A stretch of DNA of 64,000 bases from Thermotomaculum hydrothermale (lineage in GTDB: Bacteria; Acidobacteriota; Holophagae; Thermotomaculales; Thermotomaculaceae). Shown here in pieces: positions 18,464 to 27,296 of the stretch. A program made the translations under genes and the position numbers. The number at the start of each line of letters is the position of its first letter. The first letter of the stretch is position 1. The notes beneath the pieces were generated by a model that had not been told where the DNA came from, ran no database searches, and saw only the letters and a list, made by a program, of their open reading frames with translations. The stretch lies in the NCBI RefSeq assembly GCF_016592575.1, contig NZ_AP017470.1, forward strand, positions 1,386,501 to 1,450,500, written 5' to 3'.

Positions 18464-18529
18464 AACAGCTCCTCTTCTTTTTTTGAAAAAGGAAATCACT
18501 AAAAGTTTTTCCCAAAAAGACCATTAAAA

Positions 18530-18555
18530 CTCTGATGTACACCCTCACATCAGAG
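18530..18555 (-). promoter_or_regulatory. Hairpin in the 5' leader of the DUF11 giant gene
   Basis: CTCTGATGT and ACATCAGAG form a perfect 9-bp stem with an 8-base loop. It lies between the likely promoter and the start codon. On the transcribed strand it is followed by TTTTAATGGTCTTTTT, so it may act as a leader terminator (attenuator) or mRNA-stabilising hairpin. I did not find a known riboswitch consensus. Confidence 0.5.
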
Positions 18556-18569
18556 AAACTTTAAAATAT

Positions 18570-18599
18570 ATAATAATAGATATTAGAAAAAAAAATCAA
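18570..18599 (-). promoter_or_regulatory. Likely promoter of the DUF11 giant gene
   Basis: On the minus strand TTGATT (18594-18599) and TATTAT (18570-18575) are 18 bases apart, with a second TATTAT at 18573-18578. This places transcription start just before the leader hairpin. Confidence 0.45.
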
Positions 18600-18795
18600 G
18601 AAAAAAATTTAGTTTATTTCAAAATTTGTTATATTTTTACCCACTTACTATCAAAATTAGTTTTCTTTTAAAACATTTATATGTAAACTCATGCAAAAAA
18701 CGGGGCAAACTCAATTAAAAGAAAAAATATCATTTTTATTTTGTTAAAAATATAAAATTTTGTAAAAACTTTATTTCTTAAACTGAGGATTAGAG
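18600..18795. other. AT-rich intergenic segment without recognisable gene
   Basis: Apart from long A/T runs I see no open frame, tRNA or clear repeat here. It separates the giant gene's promoter from the duplicated gene fragments that begin at 18796. If the duplication model is right, this is where a first copy of the 980-residue protein gene would have been lost. Confidence 0.5.
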
Positions 18796-18850
18796 ATTAG
18801 AATCATACTTAAGCTATGCGAAGGAACCCTCAATTACTAAAAGTGGACCT
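18796..18850 (+). pseudogene. Degenerate fragment of the minor-pilin gene (26835-27296)
   Basis: About 46 of 55 bases match 26966-27020 of the intact minor-pilin gene. The encoded peptide LESYLSYAKEPSITKSGP parallels LESYLSYAQELSMTKSEP of that protein. No start codon or prepilin leader is present and the frame stops at about 18870. It directly abuts the gpmI fragment, in the order expected at a tandem-duplication junction. Confidence 0.75.
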
Positions 18851-18872
18851 TCAGTCTATGTATTAAAAAATT

Positions 18873-19247
18873 AATAAATATGAAGTAATTATCTTAAACT
18901 TTGCAAACTGTGATATGGTTGGACACACAGGAGTTTTTGAAGCAGCTGTAAAGGCTGTTGAAACAGTCGACCAGTGCGTCGGGAAGGTTGCAGATGCCGT
19001 ACTAAAAAACAACTGGCATATGCTTTTAACAGCAGACCATGGAAATGCAGAAAAAATGTATGATGAAGAGGGAAATCCATTTACAGCACACACTACAAAC
19101 CCTGTGCCATTCTGTCTTATCTCAGAAAAATACAAAGGCAGGCGTGTAAAAAACGGAGCACTAAAAGATTTAGCCCCAACAATGCTTGAAATATTGGGGA
19201 TAGAAAAACCAGAAGAAATGACAGGTGAAAGCTTAATAAAGAAGTAA
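18873..19247 (+). pseudogene. 3' fragment of gpmI
   Basis: This reproduces the last roughly 125 codons of gpmI (9072-9446) with one interior substitution, including [12 protein letters not shown] and [10 protein letters not shown]. It lacks the N-terminal phosphatase core with the active Ser, so any product would be inactive. It is followed by a copy of the gpmI terminator. An internal ATG at 18915 is in frame, but there is no evidence that it is used. Confidence 0.93.
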
Positions 19248-19275
19248 AAAACAAATTACATTTTTTGAAAAAGAA

Positions 19276-19301
19276 AAAGGGGGATTGAATCCCCCTTTTA
19301 T
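19276..19301. terminator. Duplicate bidirectional terminator
   Basis: Identical to the hairpin at 9475-9500 (five-G/five-C stem with flanking A and T runs). It ends the minus-strand gene whose stop is at 19334. Confidence 0.88.
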
Positions 19302-19333
19302 TTTTGTTTTTCTTGGTTTTGTCTTTATTGCAC

Positions 19334-22300
19334 TTACTTGCTTACACCTACAACTCCACAGAGTACATTGTTGTGTTTATCCCCTTTGATTTCAACTCCT
19401 ATAAGTTTTTTGTTGGATTCTACTATTACATAGTTGCCTGCTACCTTGCTTGCTTCTTTAAATTCATTGTCAAGAACTACTTTTGCCTGGCTTAATGCAG
19501 GGATGTGGATTATCTTGCTCTGGGCTTCTTCTCCGTCTCCGTTTATGAGTTTTATTTGAACTGTAGCTTCTTCTTGTTCTGTGTTTACAAGGCTTAAGCC
19601 TGTCCAGTAGCCTTCTTCTACACTGTCCGGGAAGATTAATTTATAGTTACCTTCTGTTGCAAGGCTTAAACCACATATTCCACCGCCTTCTTCGCCGTTT
19701 ACATACGCTCCGTAGACTGATTCTCCAATAAAGGGGCTGTCTCCTTCTATCTTTATCCAAGCAACATTACCGTAATATTGCGCATAATCGTTTTCAAGCA
19801 GGCCTTTTTTCTTCTGGCCGGCGGGGATTGTTAGTTGCTCCTGACCTAAAAGCTCTCCGTTTTCACTATAGAAAGTAAGAACATAATGGCCGTCTTCCTC
19901 TCCTACATTGGTTATTACATACCCGTACCAGAACATATCCGTTTCAGTTGGAATGTGAGCGATATAGCCTGTGTATACAGGTTTTTCGTATAACTCTACC
20001 ATTGATATGTCACCGTTGAGCCTTTCGTAGAGTACGAGGCCGGAGATTTTTGCAGGCATTGAGAAGGGATCTATTGTCCTGCCTTGTATGTATCCCCACC
20101 AATCAGTTAAGTCTTCTGCTTTGTCGGTTGCTTTGTTATGGAATTGGGATAGTTCAAATACATCGTTCTCATTGGTTGTCAAAAGATTGTCGTTGTAGTA
20201 TACGCTGTTTAGCATCGGGTTGGAGATTATAAGGTATGTGTTCCATAAATCTGTCTCTTCAGCTACATGGGATACATAGAGGTTGTCTCCTATATTGTTG
20301 CCAATGTAATCTGAACAAAGTTTACCGTCTCCTTTCAATTCAACATAGAATAGGAGTTCCTGATCACTTACTACTTTTGCATTTGCACTTAAGCTGGTTA
20401 TGTCAAATGTCATTTTACCGTTTGCAGAAAGTGTGTATTCTTCGCTTGCGCTACCCTGACTATTTTCACTGCTTTCAATACTAAAGTGTGCTGCGGTTTC
20501 GTTTGGATTGATAATATCTAAATAACCTGTCTGATTGTTGGCATTGATTAAGTTTACTATTGAGGATAGGTCTATACTAATTGGGTTTCTCCTCCCAACG
20601 TGTATAAGTGCGCTCATTGGTTCTGAGAGCTGGCCTTCGTCATCCTTAATTGTGAGTTGTGCAGAGTATTCTCCTTGATTGGGATATACGTGGTCTATTT
20701 GAGGAACATCTGTTACAACATCGGTGTTTCCGTCTCCGTCAAAATCCCAATAGTATTTTAAAATCGATCCTCCGTCAGGGTCGTATCCTTCTGCTGTAAA
20801 GTGTACTGTTAATGGTTTGACTCCTATTGATGGTGTTGCTACGAAGTTTGTTATTACCGGATTTGTTTCTTCTACATAGACAACTTTTATTTCCTGGTCA
20901 CCGTGAATATTACAGAATGTGTAAGTTGTCTGATTTCTGGAAAAGTTGGTTGATCTACCGTTTATGTATAGTTCAGATATGTGGGTGTTTGGATTACCGC
21001 TGAATTCTACCATGTAACAGCCGTATGGACTGCATACTGTGTAGTCTCCACTTCCTTCCCCGTTTGCAACCTCTACATGGATAGTGTAATGGGTGCATTG
21101 AACTATTGTTTCTGCAACTCCTGATGTGTTGTTGCTTGTGTCAGAATCATTTGTGTTGCTTGTTACTGTTGCAAAATTGTCTATTGCCGTTCCTTCTGAT
21201 ACATCATCGTTGATTGTTGCTTTTATTTGTATTGTTCGCGATTCTCCATTGGGAATGGTTCCTATGTTAAGTTGACCACCCCATATGTTCCAGGTTGCTC
21301 CATTGTCAGAGGAGTATAAGGCATTGGCAAGTTCTGCTGGCAGTGTGTCGTTAATTGTTACATTTTCTGCATAAGATGGGCCGTTGTTGGTTACTGTGAT
21401 TGTGTAAAGCAATTCTCCTCTCGGGTATTCGTTAGCCTTATCAACACTCTTTGTTATACTTAAATCAGCATTAGTGGTTATAGTTGTTGAGACATCATTG
21501 CTTGTGTTGTCTGAACTGTCTGGATCACTTGTATCACTTAATACACTTGCTGTATTGTGCAAAACTGTTCCGTCTGCTGTATTTGATTTTACAGTACCTC
21601 TAATTAGAATTTGAGCATTAGAACCACTTGCTATTGTTCCTAAATTTGCACTTCCTGTCCATGCTGTCCAGGTGTTTCCATCGGTAGAGTATTCAACATT
21701 TTCCAATTCAGAAGGAACATTATCTGTCACAACAACATTCTGCGAATCACTTGGGCCGTTGTTGGTTACTGTTATAACATAGGACAAAAGGCTTCCAGCA
21801 TCCACAGACGAAGCACCACTCTTTGTTATGCTTAAATTCGCACTTGTGGTTACCGCTGTGTCTGCTGTAACACTGTTGTTAGTTGTATCAGGGTCTGTTG
21901 TATCTGTTGTTACACTTGCTGTGTTATTTATCGTTGTTCCTTCCGCTGTTGAACTATTTACAGTGCCTCTAATTAAAATCTGGCTGCTTGACCCACTTGC
22001 TATTGTTTCTAAATTTGCACTTCCACTCCACGCTGTCCAGGTGTTTCCGTCTGTAGAGTATTCAACATTTTCCAATTCAGAAGGAACATTGTCTGTCACC
22101 ACAACATTCTGCGCATCACTTGGCCCATTGTTGGTTACTGTAATTGTGTAAGTTAATGTATTTCCTGCTGTTACAGGGTCTGGATTATCTGTTTTTGTTA
22201 TGCTTAAATCTGAACTTGTATTCACTGTTGTGCTTGCAGTAGCACTGTTATCAGAAGTATCTAATTCATCTGTATCTGTTGTTACGCTTGCAGAATTATC

Positions 22301-23719
22301 CAATACAATTCCATCTGATGTTGAACTATTTACAGTACCTCTAATTAGAATCTGGCTGCTTGAGCCACTTGCAATTATCCCTAAATTTGCACTTCCGCTC
22401 CACGCTGTCCAGGTGTTCCCATCAGTAGAGTATTCAACATTTTGTAATTGAGAGGGAACGGTGTCTGTTACTACAACATTATATGCATCACTTGGGCCAT
22501 TGTTGGTTACTGTAACTGTGTAGGTTAATGTATTTCCTGCTATTACTGGATCCGGATTATCTGCTTTAGTAATACTTAATTCAGCATGCCCAGGTTCCTC
22601 AGATGAGACTGAATAAAAACTTGATGGGTCATTCTGGTTTTCATACTCTATTTTAATCCAATCTCCACTTCTTCCTATATTAGAAATTCTGACTTCATCA
22701 ATTGTCCCCTGAAAAAGGAATGCATCTGCCATTCTGCCAATATAAATTGGAGAATCATTAGTACAATCAATTAAAGACCCTGTCCCAATTAAATTACCGT
22801 TTAAATATAATGCCGAATTGCTACCATCAATTACAGCTGTAACAAAATACCATTGGCCTGCTGCAATTGTATCAATATCACTTGCAATAGAACTACCATT
22901 GGTACCATCCCCCGCTTCAATTATTAATTTTCCGTCACTTGTATTCCATGAGTTTATAAAAAGCCTAAATCCAGCGCTTGAAGCCTCTGCGTTACCGTTA
23001 GAAACAATTGTATTTATATTTGATTGACCTCCATAGTATATCCACGCTGATATTGTAAGAGGCGGTGATAAAACAACGCTTGATGAAGTAGAAACATAAT
23101 CATCAACCCCATCAAACTCGTCTGCACCATCAATTTTACCTGAAGTATCTTGATTTACTCCACCAGAAGGTGTTGCATCAAGGGCATTAGATGTTGAATC
23201 GTAATGAGTCCCTGATGTCTCCTGCAAGTGCTGTACCATTTTGTAATTTGCCTCCCAGGTATCTGGTGAAGAAGGGTCAGTATTTACAGAAACACTTCCA
23301 TAGTACATGTAAATTATAGTTCCTGTTGAGAGAGTTGGGATTTTTACCCACGCTACCAATTCACCTGTAGCCGGATCATATTTTTCAATCTCATAAGAAA
23401 GGTCTGTTGAACCGTCACTTGCAGTGAATTTTATATCCCAACCATTGTCATTTTGAACATGACCACCGTTTGTTACTGTTTTTAAATCAGTATCAGTTAT
23501 ATTGATTAACACAGGGAAGTTTGTTTGAGAAGAAGGGATTTTATTTATATCTGAAGTAAAAGTAATTTGCTTCCTGTAACTATAGCCAAATTCCCAATTC
23601 TCCCCAGCAGCAAAAGAGATAAAGGAAAAGGTAAAAACAAAAACCATTAACGCAAGTATTTTGATTTTCAAAAATTTTGTAAAGATAAAGCCTGAAAAAA
23701 AACTTTCATTGTTTTTCAT
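19334..23719 (-). CDS. Large secreted DUF2341-LamG-DUF11-PKD protein with shared C-terminal modules
   Basis: The product has 1461 residues. The N-terminus has a basic stretch and a hydrophobic signal sequence (about 22-42, ending FAAG). Then come a DUF2341-like beta domain (about 45-165, with YRKQITF and YMYYG), a LamG/concanavalin-like domain (about 190-375, with DGVDDYVS and GQWYFVTAVID), four DUF11 domains (about 380-870), a Cys-rich segment (four Cys) homologous to that of the giant, a PKD domain (about 945-1035) and the shared C-terminal region (about 1040-1461). AGGAGGTG lies 6 bases before the ATG. The 980-residue gene 69 bases upstream on the same strand suggests one operon. It is a paralogue of the 2976-residue protein: the C-terminal third is nearly identical, the middle homologous but diverged, and the N-terminus unrelated. 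Likely a surface adhesin with possible glycan binding through LamG. Confidence 0.88.
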   Translation of the reverse strand: MKNNESFFSGFIFTKFLKIKILALMVFVFTFSFISFAAGENWEFGYSYRKQITFTSDINKIPSSQTNFPVLINITDTDLKTVTNGGHVQNDNGWDIKFTASDGSTDLSYEIEKYDPATGELVAWVKIPTLSTGTIIYMYYGSVSVNTDPSSPDTWEANYKMVQHLQETSGTHYDSTSNALDATPSGGVNQDTSGKIDGADEFDGVDDYVSTSSSVVLSPPLTISAWIYYGGQSNINTIVSNGNAEASSAGFRLFINSWNTSDGKLIIEAGDGTNGSSIASDIDTIAAGQWYFVTAVIDGSNSALYLNGNLIGTGSLIDCTNDSPIYIGRMADAFLFQGTIDEVRISNIGRSGDWIKIEYENQNDPSSFYSVSSEEPGHAELSITKADNPDPVIAGNTLTYTVTVTNNGPSDAYNVVVTDTVPSQLQNVEYSTDGNTWTAWSGSANLGIIASGSSSQILIRGTVNSSTSDGIVLDNSASVTTDTDELDTSDNSATASTTVNTSSDLSITKTDNPDPVTAGNTLTYTITVTNNGPSDAQNVVVTDNVPSELENVEYSTDGNTWTAWSGSANLETIASGSSSQILIRGTVNSSTAEGTTINNTASVTTDTTDPDTTNNSVTADTAVTTSANLSITKSGASSVDAGSLLSYVITVTNNGPSDSQNVVVTDNVPSELENVEYSTDGNTWTAWTGSANLGTIASGSNAQILIRGTVKSNTADGTVLHNTASVLSDTSDPDSSDNTSNDVSTTITTNADLSITKSVDKANEYPRGELLYTITVTNNGPSYAENVTINDTLPAELANALYSSDNGATWNIWGGQLNIGTIPNGESRTIQIKATINDDVSEGTAIDNFATVTSNTNDSDTSNNTSGVAETIVQCTHYTIHVEVANGEGSGDYTVCSPYGCYMVEFSGNPNTHISELYINGRSTNFSRNQTTYTFCNIHGDQEIKVVYVEETNPVITNFVATPSIGVKPLTVHFTAEGYDPDGGSILKYYWDFDGDGNTDVVTDVPQIDHVYPNQGEYSAQLTIKDDEGQLSEPMSALIHVGRRNPISIDLSSIVNLINANNQTGYLDIINPNETAAHFSIESSENSQGSASEEYTLSANGKMTFDITSLSANAKVVSDQELLFYVELKGDGKLCSDYIGNNIGDNLYVSHVAEETDLWNTYLIISNPMLNSVYYNDNLLTTNENDVFELSQFHNKATDKAEDLTDWWGYIQGRTIDPFSMPAKISGLVLYERLNGDISMVELYEKPVYTGYIAHIPTETDMFWYGYVITNVGEEDGHYVLTFYSENGELLGQEQLTIPAGQKKKGLLENDYAQYYGNVAWIKIEGDSPFIGESVYGAYVNGEEGGGICGLSLATEGNYKLIFPDSVEEGYWTGLSLVNTEQEEATVQIKLINGDGEEAQSKIIHIPALSQAKVVLDNEFKEASKVAGNYVIVESNKKLIGVEIKGDKHNNVLCGVVGVSK

Positions 23720-23788
23720 TCCAGCACCTCCTTCTTATTTATACAAAAAAATTGTCCATCTTGTTGAAGTTTCATTTATTATTATATA

Positions 23789-26731
23789 TCATTTATTCTG
23801 TCTTTCAAACTCTAAATTGGAAAATAACAATATCTCCTGATTATAGCCTGAGATTGTTAAACCTGTTAAAGGTTGGTCTGAAATAGCCTCTACCCTGTCA
23901 ATAAAATCGCTTTCTAAATTTGAGAAAAAGTCTTGCAAAACTCCTACTGCACGCTGATTTTTAGGAATTGTAATTTGCACAGAGTCAACAAGTTCTCCAT
24001 TATTGTATGCATTTAATGTAACACTTGCATCGCTATCAGATGAATTCATTAAAGCAATACCACTCCAGTTCAGGTTTTCGCTTTCTGTTTTTGGCATGTT
24101 TAAAACGAGATTGTAAGAAGCATCTGAAGATAAAAGAAACTCTGCAACTCCACCATCTGCTGATTTAAATGCCTGCCTTACTGCAATATTATTCGGCACT
24201 TCAACATAACCGCATTCAGGGGAAAGGTTTTTAAAGTCATTTAATTTTATTATTATCTGGCTATTGGGAAAGATTTGATATACCTTGCGATCTAACACCT
24301 TATTTCCATTAGAAAACAATGTCAAGTTAATCTCAACAGCCGCATTGGTTAAATTATCCAAAATAAGAAAATTCTGCCAGGTATTCCACTCGTTTGCTAT
24401 GTGGGGGATTAGCACCTTCCCTGCTTCAGTTTCTGATACCCCCTGAGTGAATAAAAGGCTTTTGTTCCCTTTTCCTGAAATTATAATGCCGTTTATTAGG
24501 GAATCAGATTTAACCTCAATCCTTGATAGGTTTGAATAATCAACATTATTAAAGTAATTTTCAACCAATCCAACAGATTTACCAAAGGGGATTAGTGAAA
24601 CATTAGTCTGGTAAGTTGTAGAGCTTAAAGGTTCATAGCCTGTTAAATTGCAATTGGTATTTAAATTCTTAACATTTTGAAATGCAATGCCTTCCCAGGT
24701 TAAAGTATCTGCTGAATATAAAGGCATGAGAAAATTTATTTTCCCCGATGAAACACCTTTCAAATTAAAGGCTGCAATCCCCCCCTCTGTTTTGGAAACA
24801 AAAAATTCCCTTACAGAAGTGCTCTCTCCAACCTTTACAAAACCGCTGTCTCCTTCAAGATTAACCTGTTTCTGCTCGTAAGGGTTTACATTCACTTCAA
24901 TCTTTTTTAAAAAATTACCGTTTTCAAACAAATAGATTTTTGCCTTTTTGTAGGTTTCAGACAAATTGTCAAACACAAGGTAACTTTCCCAGTATTCACT
25001 ATTGTCAATGTGGGGGATAAAGAGTGTCTTTTGAGTTGTGCCTTCAACTCCTAAAAAAATATTCTTAGTTATTTCAATAGGGTCTCCAAAGTTCATGTTT
25101 AAAGTTAGTTTAATTGTGTAATTTCCTGGTGTTAACCCTGTTGTGTTCCAGAAGCCTAAAATCCCGTTTTCAACAGGGTTTGAAACTTCATTTGTTATTT
25201 TAGTCCAATTTTGCCCATCGTCAGCCTTTGAATATGAAAGAGAATAGGTTGAAAACCTTACAGGAGATTGTTCCCCATAATAAATAAAAGCGGTTCCTTC
25301 TATTGGAATAACAGAATTTATACTTTCACTGACAGGGATATCTAAATCTGCATCTACTATAAATGCATTGTCAAAGGCTTTAAGGGTATGGTCATGTAAT
25401 GTGTTTGCAAGTAGGATTACCGCATCGTCCCTTGCAACAATGTCTCCCCCTAAAATTGTAGAGTTTATAAATAAATCAATTGATTGTTCATTTGCCACAG
25501 CATGGCTAAACAATGCTGATAAAAGGAATGTAGTTGTTATATTTGAATTCGTAAAAAAATAGCCTCCTGTTCCATCAATCATAGCCTTCCATACTGAACA
25601 CTTTGTCCCGCTTAAAACACCTAATTCACCTATAACAGAGTTTTCCAATTTTATTTCGTCTGCCCCATACTGATACACATTAAAAACATTTACCCTTGTG
25701 TTCACATAGCGTATAGTCATTTGATTTATTGGCAAAGTGTAATCAATAAAATATTGCTCATTATTGAGCCCTGTTATATCCCAGTAGTCTTCTGCATCAG
25801 CCATTATCCCTGTTGTCATCATTTGAGAGTCTTTAATAGTTACATTGGCACCTTTTTTTACCATCATTCCCCAATTTATATTGTCGCAGTTTTCTATTAC
25901 CAAAGAGCAGGAGACATTTTCTATCCCTGAGACAGAGTTTGAAATCTCAAAATTATTCACATGATTTCCATCAGGAAAGGTTAAATCAACAACAGAACCA
26001 TCTCCGAAAACAGGCCATAGCATGAAAGGACCAGGACAGTCTCTCAGAGTTAAAGAAGAGTTTTCATCAAGAACCCATTCAAGTGGGTTTGAGTTTTCAA
26101 CAGTGGCAATAGCGTTTCCAAATAAAGCAGTGGTTACTCCGTTTTCAAACTGTGTGTCTGTAATATTCCAACTGCCGTTTTCTGCAATCCCCACATTCCA
26201 GTTAAATCCGTTTGAATTTATAGTTGAAGAATTAAAATTAACAGAAGCACTCCCATAGACAGTCATTCCATTGCTGTAAGTAAACTTGCTAACAATATTT
26301 AGAGTACTGTTTTCAACACTAAATTTTCCATTGTCAAAAACAAAAATATCCCCGTACAAAACAACAGAAGCATTGTTAAATGTTAATTCCCCGCTATTCA
26401 TAACAATTATATTTCCTGCAATAACCTGTTCCCCTGTTAAGGTTACTTTTTCATCAGGGCTGGTGTATCCTATTACAAGATCGCCTTTTTTTATTCCTTT
26501 AAACTTTTTCAAATTATTTTTTTGAACAATAAGCGGTAATGAAACAGAATTTAAATTTGAAGAAATTGTATTTTTAGAAAATTCAGGTTTTTCCAAATTC
26601 AAAGCATAGGAATTTTTTTTCAAAGTATCCGAAAGAAATTTAATTTTATCATTAACACCCAAGGCAAAAACTAAATTAAAGGTCAGAATTAAACAAAAAA
26701 TAAAACCTGATACCTTTTTTATCCTTATCAT
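23789..26731 (-). CDS. Secreted beta-helix-like protein with four C-terminal 'IPHI' modules
   Basis: This 980-residue protein has a clear Sec signal peptide (about 1-24, GFIFCLILTFNLVFA). Residues about 60-470 are rich in N, S, V and I with short repeated strands such as NNASVVLYGDIFVFDNGKFSVENS, which suggests a right-handed beta-helix. Residues about 480-560 look like an Ig-type domain. From about 568, four modules repeat the pattern hydrophobic-P-H/L-x(5-9)-W-x(3-4)-hydrophobic-N, for example LFIPHIDNSEYWESYLVFDN and VLIPHIANEWNTWQNFLILD. These are related to the tails of the two DUF11 proteins and the SBBP protein. GAGGAG precedes the ATG and a good divergent promoter lies upstream. No enzyme motif was recognised. 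Confidence 0.82.
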   Translation of the reverse strand: MIRIKKVSGFIFCLILTFNLVFALGVNDKIKFLSDTLKKNSYALNLEKPEFSKNTISSNLNSVSLPLIVQKNNLKKFKGIKKGDLVIGYTSPDEKVTLTGEQVIAGNIIVMNSGELTFNNASVVLYGDIFVFDNGKFSVENSTLNIVSKFTYSNGMTVYGSASVNFNSSTINSNGFNWNVGIAENGSWNITDTQFENGVTTALFGNAIATVENSNPLEWVLDENSSLTLRDCPGPFMLWPVFGDGSVVDLTFPDGNHVNNFEISNSVSGIENVSCSLVIENCDNINWGMMVKKGANVTIKDSQMMTTGIMADAEDYWDITGLNNEQYFIDYTLPINQMTIRYVNTRVNVFNVYQYGADEIKLENSVIGELGVLSGTKCSVWKAMIDGTGGYFFTNSNITTTFLLSALFSHAVANEQSIDLFINSTILGGDIVARDDAVILLANTLHDHTLKAFDNAFIVDADLDIPVSESINSVIPIEGTAFIYYGEQSPVRFSTYSLSYSKADDGQNWTKITNEVSNPVENGILGFWNTTGLTPGNYTIKLTLNMNFGDPIEITKNIFLGVEGTTQKTLFIPHIDNSEYWESYLVFDNLSETYKKAKIYLFENGNFLKKIEVNVNPYEQKQVNLEGDSGFVKVGESTSVREFFVSKTEGGIAAFNLKGVSSGKINFLMPLYSADTLTWEGIAFQNVKNLNTNCNLTGYEPLSSTTYQTNVSLIPFGKSVGLVENYFNNVDYSNLSRIEVKSDSLINGIIISGKGNKSLLFTQGVSETEAGKVLIPHIANEWNTWQNFLILDNLTNAAVEINLTLFSNGNKVLDRKVYQIFPNSQIIIKLNDFKNLSPECGYVEVPNNIAVRQAFKSADGGVAEFLLSSDASYNLVLNMPKTESENLNWSGIALMNSSDSDASVTLNAYNNGELVDSVQITIPKNQRAVGVLQDFFSNLESDFIDRVEAISDQPLTGLTISGYNQEILLFSNLEFERQNK

Positions 26732-26766
26732 ATTTACTCCTCAATTAAAAAGCTTTATTTAAGTTT

Positions 26767-26794
26767 ATTTTAAATAAAAAAAACTTTTATGCAA
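26767..26794 (-). promoter_or_regulatory. Promoter of the 980-residue secreted protein gene (probable operon with 19334-23719)
   Basis: Minus-strand TTGCAT (26789-26794) and TAAAAT (26767-26772) are 16 bases apart, about 35 bases before the ATG, leaving room for the GAGGAG site. It is back-to-back with the pilin-operon promoter. Confidence 0.65.
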
Positions 26795-26799
26795 TTTAT

Positions 26800-26827
26800 T
26801 TGACTATTTCTCCTGTAAGCCTATAAT
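26800..26827 (+). promoter_or_regulatory. Promoter of the minor-pilin operon
   Basis: TTGACT (26800-26805) and a perfect TATAAT (26822-26827) are separated by 16 bases. The -10 ends 7 bases before the ATG at 26835, so transcription should start at or beside the start codon and the mRNA is probably leaderless. No ribosome binding site is present. Confidence 0.75.
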
Positions 26828-26834
26828 TTATTTT

Positions 26835-27296
26835 ATGAGAAAGCAGGAAGGTTACACTTTAGTTGAACTTGTAATAATTATTGTAATCTTAAGCATAATA
26901 GGGTTTATTGCTATCCCTAAATTTGCCGGCTATTCAGAATCTATACTTGTAAAAGATGCAAAAAAATTAGAATCATACTTAAGTTATGCCCAGGAGCTTT
27001 CAATGACAAAAAGTGAACCTTACGGCTTATGCTTTAACACATCTGCAAAAACATTTTCAGTTAACAAAACCGATTGTTCATCGTCAAACATTATTAAATC
27101 TCCCGAAGACAGAACCAGTGAGCTTATAATCAACCTTGATTCAAATATAAGCATTTCTCCATCAGGAACAACCTCAATCTTTTTCAATAAAAGAGGTGCA
27201 CCTAACCCAGATGGAATAACAATAACTCTAACCTACAATTCAAAGTCAAAGGTTGTTAAGGTTGAGCCAAAAACGGGGTTTGTCTATGAACAATAG
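26835..27296 (+). CDS. Minor pilin / pseudopilin (GspH/FimT-like)
   Basis: This 153-residue protein has a type III (prepilin) signal: a short basic leader MRKQEG cut before YTLVELVIII, with Glu at +5 of the mature chain, and a hydrophobic N-terminal helix. The globular part is short, with a single Cys pair (CFNTSAKT...TDCSS). The layout fits GspH/FimT/FimU minor pilins, which PilD-type peptidase cleaves and methylates. It is first of four pilin-like genes with overlapping ends. A decayed 55-bp fragment of it is found at 18796-18850. Confidence 0.88.
   Translation: MRKQEGYTLVELVIIIVILSIIGFIAIPKFAGYSESILVKDAKKLESYLSYAQELSMTKSEPYGLCFNTSAKTFSVNKTDCSSSNIIKSPEDRTSELIINLDSNISISPSGTTSIFFNKRGAPNPDGITITLTYNSKSKVVKVEPKTGFVYEQ

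Larger units (their letters stand above)
18873..20047. repeat. Direct repeat, copy 2
   Basis: Partner of 9072-10246, same orientation. It comprises the gpmI fragment, terminator and the last roughly 238 codons of the second DUF11 protein. A crossover between the copies would delete 9801 bp including most of the giant gene while leaving an intact gpmI. Confidence 0.93.

Noticed and set aside
18530-18555. Cyclic di-GMP (GEMM) riboswitch ahead of the adhesin gene
   Set aside because: Only a single hairpin is present. I could not find the conserved GEMM core or receptor loop.
18915-19247. A separate 110-residue gene
   Set aside because: It is the truncated 3' end of gpmI without the catalytic N-terminus, created by the duplication; annotated as pseudogene.
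9072-20047. Composite transposon bounded by IS copies
   Set aside because: The direct repeats encode gpmI and giant-protein termini. There is no transposase, terminal inverted repeat or target-site duplication.
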